Positions 1 through 8,542 of a stretch of 64,000 nt of DNA are shown one piece after another (positions within the stretch are counted from its first letter, which is position 1; every line of letters begins with the position of its first letter). This DNA comes from UBA1926 sp002337215. Lineage in GTDB: Bacteria; Planctomycetota; Phycisphaerae; Phycisphaerales; UBA1924. Below the pieces are notes generated by a model, which was not told the origin of the DNA, made no database searches, and saw only the letters and a program-made list of their open reading frames with translations. Made by a program: the position numbers and the translations under genes. The stretch covers positions 62,001 through 126,000 of the forward strand of contig CAXBAF010000003.1 in the NCBI GenBank assembly GCA_963973795.1, written 5' to 3'.

Positions 1-445
1 GGATGCCGAAGATGTGGCCGTCCCGAGTCCACGGGCCGAACGACGCGGGGTTGACCGCGTCGATCAGCCCCTCGGCGCGCAGCCGGTCGGTCAGGTCGGT
101 GAACCCCACGCTCTCGATGGGCCCGGTGAACGCCCGGCCCGCGATGCCGCGCTCGACCTCGATGAGATCGGCGGTCGGCACCCCGGCAAAGAAGCCCCCG
201 AGCATCCGCTGCTCGACCACCGCGAGCGCGAGCTGCTGCATCGACACGTCGGGATCGGTCCGCTCGTTGCGTTCCGCGATCAGCGGGCGGTACATCTCGG
301 CGTGCGGCTTGGCGAAGGTCCAGAAGACCAATCCCTCGGCCTCGTCCGCCTCGGAGCGCACCGCGACCAGCACGCTCGAAACGCATGCGAGCCCAAGGAC
401 GATCCAGACTCCGAGCGAGCGGTTCCGCACGCCGCGAATATACAC
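1..445 (-). CDS. Extracellular solute-binding protein (sugar ABC transporter), 5' part only
   Basis: Reading leftward from a GTG at 445 gives an N-terminal membrane/signal segment (hydrophobic stretch with IVLGLACVSSVLVAV) followed by a mature region starting LVFWTFAKPHAEMYRPLIAE and containing a LGGFFAGVPTADLIEVERG stretch. This pattern (hydrophobic W-T-F opening, then a conserved pro-Asp-hydrophobic segment) is that of family 1 periplasmic sugar-binding proteins. An AAGGGGAG ribosome site sits about 6 bases before the GTG. The gene continues past the window edge, so only about 148 residues are seen. It lies 31 bases downstream of the LacI-type regulator on the same strand, so the two probably form one sugar-uptake operon. 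The substrate cannot be told from this fragment. Confidence 0.75.
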   Translation of the reverse strand, partial: MYIRGVRNRSLGVWIVLGLACVSSVLVAVRSEADEAEGLVFWTFAKPHAEMYRPLIAERNERTDPDVSMQQLALAVVEQRMLGGFFAGVPTADLIEVERGIAGRAFTGPIESVGFTDLTDRLRAEGLIDAVNPASFGPWTRDGHIFGI

Positions 446-476
446 GCGACTCCCCTTCTCACGCCGAGCCGAGTGC

Positions 477-1523
477 TCAGCGTTTCCGCAGCACGACCCC
501 GTCCGTGCGCAGGCGCACGGGGTGCGCGGGCTTGATGCCCGTCGAGCCGTTGATCTCGAACCGCGTCGCGTGCTTGATCCGCAGCGATTGCGGCGTGGGG
601 TCGTTGAGCGACCGGGTCAGCCATCGGGCGGCCTCGACGCCCAGTTGCTCGGCGTTCTGGCAGACCGAGGTGTAGGGCGGGAACGTTCTCTTGCGGACCT
701 CGCTGTCGTCGAAGCCGACGATCGAGAACTCCTGGGGCACGTGGATCGAGAGCTCCAGGCAGCGGTGCAGGGCGCCCACCGTCGAGAGGGGCGTCGTGAA
801 GTAGACCGCCGTCGCGGGGTCGTCGAGCGAGAGGATGCGGTCCATGGTTTCCGCGCCCGACTCGGGGCTCGACGGGAGCGGCACGATCAGGTCCTGGTCG
901 ATCTCGATGCCGTGCTTGTGGAGCGCCTCGAGGTACCCCGCTTCCCGGTCGCGGTGGTCGGAGTCCATCACGGTGTGCGCGCCGAGGGCGATCCGCGTGT
1001 GCCCCTGGAAGATCAGGTGCTCGACGGCGCGCACGCTGTCGATCCGCGAATCGGCGTAGACATAGTTCAGGCCCGGCGTCTCGCTCCGGTCGGCGACGAT
1101 GATGCAGGGGAACCCCTCCCCGGCGATCTCCTGGGCGATCGTCGCGCCCGACAGCGTGCGCACGATCACACCCCGCACACCCTTGCGCCGGAAGAACCGC
1201 GTGAAACTCTCGCCTTCCTGCTTGTCCCGGCTCAGGTTCACGATCGTGACGTCGAAACTCTGCTCGTTGATGCCCTGGAGGATACCCGCGAGCATGGCGC
1301 TCTCGAAGTCGCCGAAGTTCGTGCGCACGGGGTCGGAGGGATAGACGAGGCCGATGACGTTGCTGGGCGTCTTGCTCATCGACGGGACGTAGCCCAGCCG
1401 GTTGGCGACGTCGATGACCTTCTGCTTGGTCTCGAGGTTGACCTCGGGATGGTCGTTGAGAGCGCGCGAAACGGTCGCGACCGAGACGCCGACTTCCTTG
1501 GCGATTTTGCGAACCGAGGCCAT
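477..1523 (-). CDS. LacI/GalR-family transcriptional regulator
   Basis: 348 residues, normal family length. The N-terminal 50 residues are a classic LacI helix-turn-helix (ASVRKIAKEVGVSVATVSRA) with hinge helix, followed by a periplasmic-binding-protein-like effector domain (for example VIGLVYPSDPVRTNF and a C-terminal FSIVGFDDSEV motif). The ATG at 1523 is chosen because the HTH begins directly after it and AGGAG lies 8 bases upstream; in-frame codons further upstream cross a predicted operator. It lies upstream of a sugar-binding protein gene and is divergent from a secreted glycosidase, so it probably controls uptake and breakdown of one oligosaccharide. Two related palindromes in the divergent region are its likely operators. 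Confidence 0.93.
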   Translation of the reverse strand: MASVRKIAKEVGVSVATVSRALNDHPEVNLETKQKVIDVANRLGYVPSMSKTPSNVIGLVYPSDPVRTNFGDFESAMLAGILQGINEQSFDVTIVNLSRDKQEGESFTRFFRRKGVRGVIVRTLSGATIAQEIAGEGFPCIIVADRSETPGLNYVYADSRIDSVRAVEHLIFQGHTRIALGAHTVMDSDHRDREAGYLEALHKHGIEIDQDLIVPLPSSPESGAETMDRILSLDDPATAVYFTTPLSTVGALHRCLELSIHVPQEFSIVGFDDSEVRKRTFPPYTSVCQNAEQLGVEAARWLTRSLNDPTPQSLRIKHATRFEINGSTGIKPAHPVRLRTDGVVLRKR

Positions 1524-1614
1524 CCCACACTCCTGGGGCCGGGCTGGGCCTGACGCCCGGCCGGGTGATTCGGACAAGACGATCTGGACGGGGGTGCCGT
1601 CGAGACGCCAACGT

Positions 1615-1625
1615 GAAACAGTTAC
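1615..1625. promoter_or_regulatory. Predicted LacI-family operator, site 1
   Basis: GAAACAGTTAC, one base different from the reverse complement of the perfect palindrome at 1749-1759. It lies about 92 bases upstream of the LacI-type gene start. Pairing of the two sites across the divergent region suggests autoregulation, possibly by looping; this is inference. Confidence 0.5.
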
Positions 1626-1748
1626 AGTGTAGCCAATCCCACTGTGCGGCCCAAACCCCAATCTGGAACCCCCGGAACGAGCCCGCCATATCCGCTCGGA
1701 ACACCGAAATACGCCGTATCCGGGATTGCCGGTTTGTCCGAGAACCTT

Positions 1749-1759
1749 GTAACTGTTAC
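1749..1759. promoter_or_regulatory. Predicted LacI-family operator, site 2
   Basis: GTAACTGTTAC is a perfect 5-1-5 palindrome ending 9 bases before the glycosidase start codon, where a bound repressor would block transcription or early elongation. The match with site 1 at 1615-1625 and the adjacent LacI-type gene support an operator role. Confidence 0.55.
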
Positions 1760-1768
1760 GATCTGTTC

Positions 1769-3085
1769 ATGCCACATTTCAACCTTGCCCGCGTGCTGTT
1801 CGTGTTCTCTTGCGTTCTCGCGTTGCTGGTGTCGCCGGCCTGCGCCGTTCATGGGACGGCGGATCACCATCCCGATCATCAGGCCGAAGGGCCGATCCCG
1901 GTGCGCATCGAGAAGACCGCCGACGGATACAGGATGCTCCGGGGGGGCGAGCCTTACTTTGTGCGCGGTGCGGGGGGCGGGGGCAACCTCGCGAAGCTCG
2001 CGGCCGCGGGGGCGAACTCGGTTCGCACCTGGCACATCGATAACGCGCAGCGCGTGCTCGACGAGGCGCACGCAAACGGTCTGACGGTGCACATGGGCAT
2101 CTGGATCGGGCACCCTCGTCACGGGTTCGACTACGGCGATCAGGCCGCGATCGAGCGGCAGCGGCAGATGGTCCGCGACGCGGTCACCGAGTTCAAGGAC
2201 CACCCCGCGCTGCTCGCGTGGGGAGTCGGCAACGAGGTCGAATTGATGAGCGACCCGCGGCTGGTCTTCGGTGAGTTGAACGAACTCGCGAAGATCGTGA
2301 AGTCGATCGACCCCCATCATCCGACCGATGTCGTCATCGCGGGGGGCGAGCCCGAGAAGATCCACGCGTTCATCGAGTTGTGCCCCGACGTCGATCTGCT
2401 GGCGGTGAACTCGTACGCGGCCGACATCGCGGGCGTGCCCGCCACCCTGAAGCGAAGCGGCTACGACGGCCCGTACCTCGTCACCGAGTGGGGTCCTCGC
2501 GGGCACTGGCAGAGCCCGAAAGCCCCGTGGGGCGCGCCGCTCGAGCAGACGAGCACGGAGAAGGCCGAGTCGTTCCGGATGGGCTACGAGACCGCGATCG
2601 CGTCTGCGCCGGACCGCTGCCTGGGTTCGTACGTGTTCCTCTGGGGCCAGAAGCAGGAAAAGACCGCGACGTGGTACGGCATGATCCTGCCCACCGGGGA
2701 GACGACCCAGGCGCTCGACATGATGACCGAGCTGTGGACGGGTGAGCAGCCCGACCAGCACGCGCCGACGATCAGCCCGATCGTGTCTTCGGTGACGCAG
2801 AGCGTGGTCGCGCCGGGGGCGGCGATCCGGGCGCGCGTCGAGGCCCGCGACGCGGACGGGGATGACCTCGCCTACGAGTGGCTGATCGTCGCCGAGTCGC
2901 AGGTTGTCAGCGCCGGGGGCGATCCCGAGAAATCGCTGCAGGAATATCCCGAGCTGACCGTCCAATCCAACGCGAGCGCGAGGCTGAACGCACCGAGCGA
3001 GGCGGGCGAGTATCGGCTCTTCGTGACGGTGCGTGACGGCACCGGGCGGGCGGCGACCGCGAACACGCCGTTCAAGGTCGAGTGA
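1769..3085 (+). CDS. Secreted glycoside hydrolase, GH2/GH5-like TIM barrel
   Basis: 438 residues from the ATG at 1769. Residues 1-28 are a signal peptide, possibly a lipoprotein one (SPAC). Residues about 45-340 form a clan-A-like TIM barrel: the acid/base candidate is E156 in WGVGNEVE and the nucleophile candidate is E240 in LVTEWGPRGHW, the usual NE...E arrangement. Residues 350-438 look like an immunoglobulin/cadherin-like beta domain (DADGDDLAYEWLI). The similarity is to the catalytic barrel of GH2-type and glucanosyltransferase-like enzymes; the exact substrate is not determined. It is divergent from a LacI-type regulator with an operator-like palindrome just before the start, so it is likely sugar-induced. 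Confidence 0.8.
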   Translation: MPHFNLARVLFVFSCVLALLVSPACAVHGTADHHPDHQAEGPIPVRIEKTADGYRMLRGGEPYFVRGAGGGGNLAKLAAAGANSVRTWHIDNAQRVLDEAHANGLTVHMGIWIGHPRHGFDYGDQAAIERQRQMVRDAVTEFKDHPALLAWGVGNEVELMSDPRLVFGELNELAKIVKSIDPHHPTDVVIAGGEPEKIHAFIELCPDVDLLAVNSYAADIAGVPATLKRSGYDGPYLVTEWGPRGHWQSPKAPWGAPLEQTSTEKAESFRMGYETAIASAPDRCLGSYVFLWGQKQEKTATWYGMILPTGETTQALDMMTELWTGEQPDQHAPTISPIVSSVTQSVVAPGAAIRARVEARDADGDDLAYEWLIVAESQVVSAGGDPEKSLQEYPELTVQSNASARLNAPSEAGEYRLFVTVRDGTGRAATANTPFKVE

Positions 3086-3130
3086 TCGGCGATCGGGTTC
3101 CCGGCCGTTCGACGGGCGGATCTGGATGGT

Positions 3131-3658
3131 TCAGTACTTCAGCACGCCGTGCACGCTCTCGCCGTGGGCACCGAGTTTCTTCCGGCCCTCCAGAAACTGG
3201 AGCTCGATGAGCACCGTGATGCCGACGATCTCGGCGCCGATCTTCTCGGCAAGGTCGCACTTGGCGCGCATGGTGCCGCCGGTCGCGAGCACGTCGTCAA
3301 CGAGCAGAATCTTCTGGCCCTTGCTGATCGCGTCGGCGTGGATCTCGAGGCGGTCGGTCCCGTATTCGAGGTCGTAGTTCATGCCGTGCACGGCGCGCGG
3401 CAGTTTGCCCGGCTTGCGGACCGGGACGAACCCCGCCGAGAGCGCCTGGGCGATCGCGGTCCCGAAGATGAACCCCCGGCTCTCGGCACCGACGACGAGC
3501 TCGACACCTTCGCCCCGGTAGGGGTTCGCCATGAGTTCGACGGCGAGCGACAGCGCCGATGGATCGGCGAGCAGCGGGGTCATGTCCTTGAAGTTCACGC
3601 CCGCCTTGGGGAAGTCGGGGACATCGAGGATGAGCTTGGGGAGTTCGGATTCGTGCAC
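3131..3658 (-). CDS. apt: Adenine phosphoribosyltransferase
   Basis: 175 residues. It salvages adenine to AMP using PRPP in the cytoplasm. The N-terminus LDVPDFPKAGVNFKDMTPLL is diagnostic for Apt, and the PRPP-binding loop ILLVDDVLATGGT is at residues 117-129. AESRGFIFG supplies another conserved active-site segment. The start is a GTG at 3658. Its end converges with the glycosidase, and the neighbouring GroES-like gene diverges from it. Confidence 0.95.
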   Translation of the reverse strand: MHESELPKLILDVPDFPKAGVNFKDMTPLLADPSALSLAVELMANPYRGEGVELVVGAESRGFIFGTAIAQALSAGFVPVRKPGKLPRAVHGMNYDLEYGTDRLEIHADAISKGQKILLVDDVLATGGTMRAKCDLAEKIGAEIVGITVLIELQFLEGRKKLGAHGESVHGVLKY

Positions 3659-3764
3659 GGCTCAGGGCTCCGAAGACGGTGGTCGGCGTGATTGCGACGA
3701 ACGCGATGGGGCCCGTCGTCGGGAGAGCATACCCGCCCCTCGTGGGGCGCATATCGTCCGTTCT

Positions 3765-4094
3765 ATGGCTACACCCCGCAAATCATCGCCCGCCGCCGCG
3801 CTGGAGATCGTCGAGCCCATCGGCATGCGGGTCCTGATCCGCAAGGACGACGACAAGAAGCAGACCAAGAGCGGGCTGCACCTGCCCGACAAGATCGAGA
3901 TCCCGACGCTGACGGGGCGGATTGTCGCCATCAGCACGCAGATCGAGAGCGATGCGGATTACCCGATCGAGCAGTACGACAGGGTTCTTTTCAACCCCAA
4001 GCACGCGATCCCGGTCGATTTCGAGGGCGACAACCGCCTGTTCGTCGTGCCGGTCGAGGACGTGGTCGCGGTCTTTCGCAAGGGCGACGCCTGA
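3765..4094 (+). CDS. GroES/Cpn10-like co-chaperonin
   Basis: 109 residues with the Cpn10 pattern: VEPIGMRVLIRKD near the N-terminus, KSGLHLPDKIEIPTLTGRIVA, then YDRVLFNPKHAIPVDFEGDNRLFVVPVEDVVAVF. It is slightly longer than canonical GroES because of a charged N-terminal extension (MATPRKSSPAAALEIVE). No groEL follows, so this is a stand-alone paralogue, as is common in planctomycetes. The ATG at 3765 is the only ATG before the conserved fold, and no strong ribosome site is visible before it. Whether it caps a GroEL or has a separate role cannot be told. Confidence 0.8.
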   Translation: MATPRKSSPAAALEIVEPIGMRVLIRKDDDKKQTKSGLHLPDKIEIPTLTGRIVAISTQIESDADYPIEQYDRVLFNPKHAIPVDFEGDNRLFVVPVEDVVAVFRKGDA

Positions 4095-4240
4095 ACGGCT
4101 CAATGCCCTGTCATCCAGCGCGACCTTCGGGGCACGGCTTTCGGGGACCGGTCGTCCTGGCAGGGCCTCCGGCGGCTCCGATCACCGTCCGAGAACACGC
4201 TCGAGCCGGCCGATTTCTCACCCGGTGGACCGGTTCAGAT

Positions 4241-4268
4241 TTGCGCTTCGCGGAACCATCTCTATAGT
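4241..4268 (+). promoter_or_regulatory. Possible sigma-70 promoter of the secreted protein gene
   Basis: TTGCGC (4241-4246) and TATAGT (4263-4268) are separated by 16 bases, about 112 bases upstream of the ATG at 4381. It is the only recognisable -35/-10 pair in this 286-base gap. Confidence 0.4.
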
Positions 4269-4279
4269 TTGCTCGGAGT

Positions 4280-4324
4280 GATTCCCGGTGTTCTGAGACG
4301 GACGCCAACGGGGAATCGGAACAC
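4280..4324 (+). other. Interleaved inverted repeats in the 5' leader
   Basis: GATTCCC (4280-4286) pairs with GGGAATC (4311-4317), and GTGTTC (4288-4293) pairs with GAACAC (4319-4324). The order A-B-A'-B' means the two stems interlock or are mutually exclusive. The element lies in the predicted transcribed leader. Chance is possible. Confidence 0.35.
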
Positions 4325-4380
4325 ATTTGAGCACCGCGCGGCCGCCCCGGCCGCGCTTTGAATTAGAGAGAGACCAGAAC

Positions 4381-5049
4381 ATGATGCACCAGTTGATGAT
4401 CTCGGCGGGCGTGATCGGTGTCTTCGGCGTCGCCGCGAGCGGTGATGTCCTTGTCAGCCAGCCCAGCGACCGTGCGAGCTCGCCCAGCTTCTTCTCCGAC
4501 GCGGTGCCGGGCCAGTTCTTCAGCCAGCGGATGGCCGACAACTTCACGCTCTCGGGCGACTCAGAGGTCACCGGCATCCGCTGGTGGGGGGGCAGCCAGA
4601 ACTTCTCATCGCCCGATGTCACCAACATGGTTTCGTGGACCGTCGTGCTCTTCGAGTCCGACGGGTTCGGCGGAGTCGACGAGTCGTCGGCGATCGACCT
4701 GGGCAGCTACACCTTCGCGCAGACCAACGCCGTCGCGACCGGTGCCACCCTGTTCGGCGGCGGCATCGAGTACATGCAGGAGATCTCCTTCGCGGGGCTC
4801 GACCTCAATGCGGGCGAGTACTGGATCAGTGTCGGAGCGACCCTCGAGGCCCCCGGTGGAGACGCCTGGGTCTGGTCGGGCTCGACCGTGGGCGACCTGG
4901 TCAACGGCACCGACTTCTTCGACGGTTCGGGGTTCAGCGTCTTCAACCCCACCTTCAACGACCTCGCGTTCGAGGTGGTCGGCGTCCCCGCGCCCGCGTC
5001 GGCGGGGCTGCTCGCGTTCACGGGGCTCGTCTCGCGGCGCCGTCGCTGA
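4381..5049 (+). CDS. Secreted protein with PEP-CTERM-like C-terminus
   Basis: 222 residues. It has a short signal peptide (residues 1-20, ending GVAASG) and a beta-rich extracellular body (QFFSQRMADNFTLSGDSEVTGIRWWGG...). The C-terminal tail, VGVPAPASAGLLAFTGLVSRRRR, consists of a P-A-P-A-S motif, a short hydrophobic helix and an arginine cluster, which is the planctomycete variant of the PEP-CTERM/exosortase sorting signal. The ATG at 4381 (MMHQLMIS) has a GAGAGAG purine stretch 9-14 bases upstream. Function unknown; it resembles secreted PEP-CTERM proteins with a D-N-F beta sandwich. Confidence 0.75.
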   Translation: MMHQLMISAGVIGVFGVAASGDVLVSQPSDRASSPSFFSDAVPGQFFSQRMADNFTLSGDSEVTGIRWWGGSQNFSSPDVTNMVSWTVVLFESDGFGGVDESSAIDLGSYTFAQTNAVATGATLFGGGIEYMQEISFAGLDLNAGEYWISVGATLEAPGGDAWVWSGSTVGDLVNGTDFFDGSGFSVFNPTFNDLAFEVVGVPAPASAGLLAFTGLVSRRRR

Positions 5050-5105
5050 ACGGCTGATGCTGACGGCATCGATAAACGGACCAACCGAGGTCGTGAAGGC
5101 GGGTG

Positions 5106-5927
5106 TCAGTCCCGGATCACGATCTCGGTCAGATATCCGAACAGCTTCTCTTTGCGGTCATCGTCGAGCATCCGGTAGATCCGCATCTGCACTGTCCGCC
5201 GCTGCGCGGGGGTTGCGTTCAAGCGGGTTGCCTTGATGTGCTCGATGATCATCGTGCGGATCGACTCCCGCTGCTCGGGGGTGGGTTGCACCGCCTCGGC
5301 GATCGCATCGATCGCCTGCTGGTACCGCCTGAGCGAGGCCTCGTAGCCCTCCTGCACCTCGCGCTGGAACAGGCGAAGGGCGATCCGCCGCTCCACGCGC
5401 TTGCGGACCTGAGGGTTCTGCTGTCGCTTCTCGTTATTGCGCAGCTCCCAGTCGATGAGCGCTTCCCAGTACTCATCGACGAGGCCCTCGAGCGTCGCGA
5501 TCTGCTCGTCGTCGAGGACGGCCTTCAGCGGCTCGATCAGCGGCGCGCGGGGCGCGCCGGGCTCGAAATTGTCCCACATCTCACCAAAGAGCGCCTGCGC
5601 CGCCTCGTTGTCACCGGCCGTCCGCTTGTCGGTCATCTCCTTGATCAGATCGAGCTCATCGACGAGCATCATCGTGATCGAGAACGTGCGTTCATCGGCG
5701 ACCGCCCGCGCGGCCTCCGCCGTGGCCTGGTCCAGGCCCAACTCCTGCAACGCCGCGACCTCGGGACGGACGCGGAGCGGCTCGAGCCGGCCCGTCATGG
5801 TCTTGCGGACCAGCGTCTGGGTCCTGCTGTCGGGCACGTCAGGCCCGCGGAGCGGGTTGTCATCAGCGGGCTGCCCGAGCGCCGAGACGGCGCAGACGAT
5901 CATCAGTGCGGCGATCGGAGTTCTCAT
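5106..5927 (-). CDS. Predicted secreted helical protein, function unknown
   Basis: 273 residues from the ATG at 5927, which opens a clear signal peptide (MRTPIAALMIVCAVSALGQ). The mature part is almost entirely helical and charged, with repeated Q/R/E-rich stretches such as LRNNEKRQQNPQVRKRVERRIALRLF and TPEQRESIRTMIIEHI. No enzyme motif is visible. The style resembles planctomycete periplasmic helical proteins with a heavy-metal-sensor/LTXXQ-like flavour (repeated D-E-Q-x-A-x-L), but I do not recognise the family. Confidence 0.65.
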   Translation of the reverse strand: MRTPIAALMIVCAVSALGQPADDNPLRGPDVPDSRTQTLVRKTMTGRLEPLRVRPEVAALQELGLDQATAEAARAVADERTFSITMMLVDELDLIKEMTDKRTAGDNEAAQALFGEMWDNFEPGAPRAPLIEPLKAVLDDEQIATLEGLVDEYWEALIDWELRNNEKRQQNPQVRKRVERRIALRLFQREVQEGYEASLRRYQQAIDAIAEAVQPTPEQRESIRTMIIEHIKATRLNATPAQRRTVQMRIYRMLDDDRKEKLFGYLTEIVIRD

Positions 5928-6058
5928 CACACGAGCGTACCGCACCGAGCCCCGCGGTCCAACACGCACAGTCCGCCGGTCTGCCTGTCGCAAGCCCGCC
6001 CTCGGGACGGAACACCACCTCTTGCGACCTTCGCGGCCTTGCCCCGTACCATCCCCCG

Positions 6059-6967
6059 ATGGCAAAGACGCCCTCAGACCGAGTCCGCAAGATGATCAGG
6101 TCCGGGCTGCGCCGCTACCCCGCGCAGCTCGCCAGGTCGCTGACCGATGCGCCCCACCCAAGGCACGGCGACGCCTCGCGCGAGCCGCACGACCGGTTCG
6201 CGGACCCCGCCCCCGTCGCCGCCGCGTGGCTGGGGCACGCGACAGTGCTTCTCCGCCTCGCGGGCAAGTGGATCCTGACCGATCCGGTCTTCTCGAGGCG
6301 GATCGGCCCGCGGATCGGCCGGCGGACCTACGGCGTCTCGCGGCATACGCCTGCGCCCATCGAGCCCGCGAATCTTCCCCACATCGATCTCGTGTTGATC
6401 TCGCATGCCCACTTCGATCATCTTGATCGGCCCTCCCTCCACCGCCTCGCGAGCGAACACACGACCATCATCACCGCGCCGAAGACCGGCGACCTCATCC
6501 CCGAAGGATTCGGCGAGGTCCACGAGATCGGGCCTGGCGAGGCCTGGAAAACCCACGGCCTGAGCATCACCGCCTGCGAGCCCGATCACTGGGGCTCGCG
6601 GTTCGCCCTCGACCGATGGCGCGGCTGCAACGCCTACCTGCTTGAGAGCGACGAGGGTCGGTACTTCTTCGCGGGCGACACCGCCCTGACGCGGAAATTC
6701 GAGACGATCGCGTCCGAGGGCCGGGTCGATCTCTCGATCTTCGGCATCGGCGCGTACGACCCCTGGGAGCACGCCCACGCGACACCCGAGCAGGCCTGGC
6801 GGATGTCTGCGGACATGGGCTCGGAGCTGCTGCTGCCCATGCACCACTCGACGTTCGAGCTTAGCGACGAGCCCGCCGACGAGCCTCTGCGACGATTGCT
6901 CGACGCCGCGGGTGACGACGTCGACAAGATCATCACGCCCGATCAGGGCGAGCTCTGGACGCCCTGA
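6059..6967 (+). CDS. Metallo-beta-lactamase-fold hydrolase (UlaG/NAPE-PLD-like)
   Basis: 302 residues. AAWLGHATVLLRLAGKWILTDPVF is the usual strand before the active site, and the metal motif HAHFDH follows in VLISHAHFDHLD. Further conserved elements are FFAGDTAL (Asp ligand) and LLLPMHHSTFEL (His ligand). This order matches the NAPE-PLD/UlaG branch of MBL-fold enzymes, so a phosphodiesterase or lactonase role is plausible, but the substrate is unknown. It starts at the ATG at 6059 (MAKTPSDRV), with cardiolipin synthase convergent downstream. Confidence 0.85.
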   Translation: MAKTPSDRVRKMIRSGLRRYPAQLARSLTDAPHPRHGDASREPHDRFADPAPVAAAWLGHATVLLRLAGKWILTDPVFSRRIGPRIGRRTYGVSRHTPAPIEPANLPHIDLVLISHAHFDHLDRPSLHRLASEHTTIITAPKTGDLIPEGFGEVHEIGPGEAWKTHGLSITACEPDHWGSRFALDRWRGCNAYLLESDEGRYFFAGDTALTRKFETIASEGRVDLSIFGIGAYDPWEHAHATPEQAWRMSADMGSELLLPMHHSTFELSDEPADEPLRRLLDAAGDDVDKIITPDQGELWTP

Positions 6968-6993
6968 CCACGGGCGGTCGCCCGGCCTGAGCG

Positions 6994-8460
6994 TCAGAGC
7001 AGCGGGCCGAACAGCGCCGCGGCGTTGTTGATCAGCCGGCTCGCGATCGACCGGTCGGACCAGGTTTGAGGATCGACGCGGATGCTGTTGTCGATGTATT
7101 GCTCCTGGAGCTGGCGGAGCCTGCTCGCGAACGGATTGTCGTAGACCGCGAGCGTGACCTCGAAGTTGATCGCAAACGACCGCTGGTCCATGTTCGCCGA
7201 TCCGATGAGCGCGACCTTGCCGTCCACGGTGATCGTCTTGGCGTGCAGCAATCCCGGTGTGTACCGCATGATGCGCACGCCGGCGTCGAGCAGCCTGCTG
7301 TAGTTCGCCTTGCCCGCGCGATCGACGATCGGGGCGTCGTTGTTGTCGGGCACGATGAGCGTGGTCTCGACGCCCCGCGCCGCGGCCGTGGTGAGCGCGA
7401 CCATCAGCGGCGCATCGGGCACGAAGTAGGGTGTGGTCACGATCAGTTCGCGCTCGGCCAGGTGCATCGCCGAGACGAAGGTCGATTGGATCGCTCCGGG
7501 CGTGCTCTCAGGGCCCGATGGCAGGATCTGGACCGCCGAGGTGATGTCATCGGGCTCGCGCTCGTCGAGATCGGGCAGGAACCCGTCAACGTCCTGGATC
7601 GGTCGTTCCGACTCGCTGTTCCAATCGGAGATGAACATCAGCGCGAGCGAGCGGGCGGCGTAGCCCTCGACGCGGACGGTCGCGTCGTGCCAGGGGCCGG
7701 GACCGTTGGGCCCCTTGGGCCGGAACGAATCGTCCGACATGTTGTGCGACCCGGCGTAGGCGATGCGCCCGTCGATGACGAGCACCTTGCGGTGGTTGCG
7801 CAGATCGAGCCTCCGGAACAGCAGCCGGAGCGGGTTGACCTCGAGCAGCTCGAGCACTTCGACACCCGACAGTCGGAGCCTGTGCGCGAGGCCCGACGTG
7901 AAGAACTTCCGGCTCCCCGCGCTGTCCACCGCGAGGCGGCAATCAACACCCCTTGCCGCGGCGCGCGAGAGCGCCTCGGCGACCTCCAGCGGCTTGCCGA
8001 CCGGGTGGAAGATGTACGTCAGCAGGTGGCAGTGCGACGACGCGTTGTCGATGTCTGCGATCATCGCGTCGAGCGTCTTGTCCGCCTCTGCGTGCAAGCT
8101 CAGCCGGTTGCCCTCCACCGGGGGGGAATCGCACAAGGAGACGCCCAACTGAGCGAGCGTCCTGAAACGCTCGTACCCGTCGTCCCAGGTTTCTTCGCGA
8201 GCGAGCCAGAGCTCGTTGGCGCAACTCGCGAGCTCGCGCTGCGTCTCGACGAACTTCTTGCGTCGGATCGAACCGAGCCGGTTCTCCCCGATGAGCAGGT
8301 AGAGGATCATCCCGGCGAGCGGGAGGAGCCAGAGCACGAGCAGCCAGGCGGGCGCGTTGACGAGCGGCGAACGGCGCAGCAGCACGCGAACGCTCAGAAG
8401 GATCTGCGTCCCGAGAAACACGAGACTGACGGCCAGAGACCAGGAAAGAAAGTCACCCAC
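6994..8460 (-). CDS. cls: Cardiolipin synthase / phospholipase D family
   Basis: 488 residues, typical for Cls. Two N-terminal membrane segments (about residues 4-26 and 36-57, with WLLVLWLLPLAGMILYLLIG) anchor it in the inner membrane. Two HKD active sites are intact: H223-K225-D230 in RNHRKVLVIDG and H406-K408-D413 in LLHAKTITVDG. The enzyme condenses two phosphatidylglycerol molecules, or PG with PE, into cardiolipin. The start is the ATG at 8460. Confidence 0.93.
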   Translation of the reverse strand: MGDFLSWSLAVSLVFLGTQILLSVRVLLRRSPLVNAPAWLLVLWLLPLAGMILYLLIGENRLGSIRRKKFVETQRELASCANELWLAREETWDDGYERFRTLAQLGVSLCDSPPVEGNRLSLHAEADKTLDAMIADIDNASSHCHLLTYIFHPVGKPLEVAEALSRAAARGVDCRLAVDSAGSRKFFTSGLAHRLRLSGVEVLELLEVNPLRLLFRRLDLRNHRKVLVIDGRIAYAGSHNMSDDSFRPKGPNGPGPWHDATVRVEGYAARSLALMFISDWNSESERPIQDVDGFLPDLDEREPDDITSAVQILPSGPESTPGAIQSTFVSAMHLAERELIVTTPYFVPDAPLMVALTTAAARGVETTLIVPDNNDAPIVDRAGKANYSRLLDAGVRIMRYTPGLLHAKTITVDGKVALIGSANMDQRSFAINFEVTLAVYDNPFASRLRQLQEQYIDNSIRVDPQTWSDRSIASRLINNAAALFGPLL

Positions 8461-8542
8461 GCCCGATGGTAACCGTCGGATGGAGACCGGGTACCGGTGA
8501 GCCAGGATGGAAACCGGCCGGGAGCAAAACCGGCAAGGGCGA

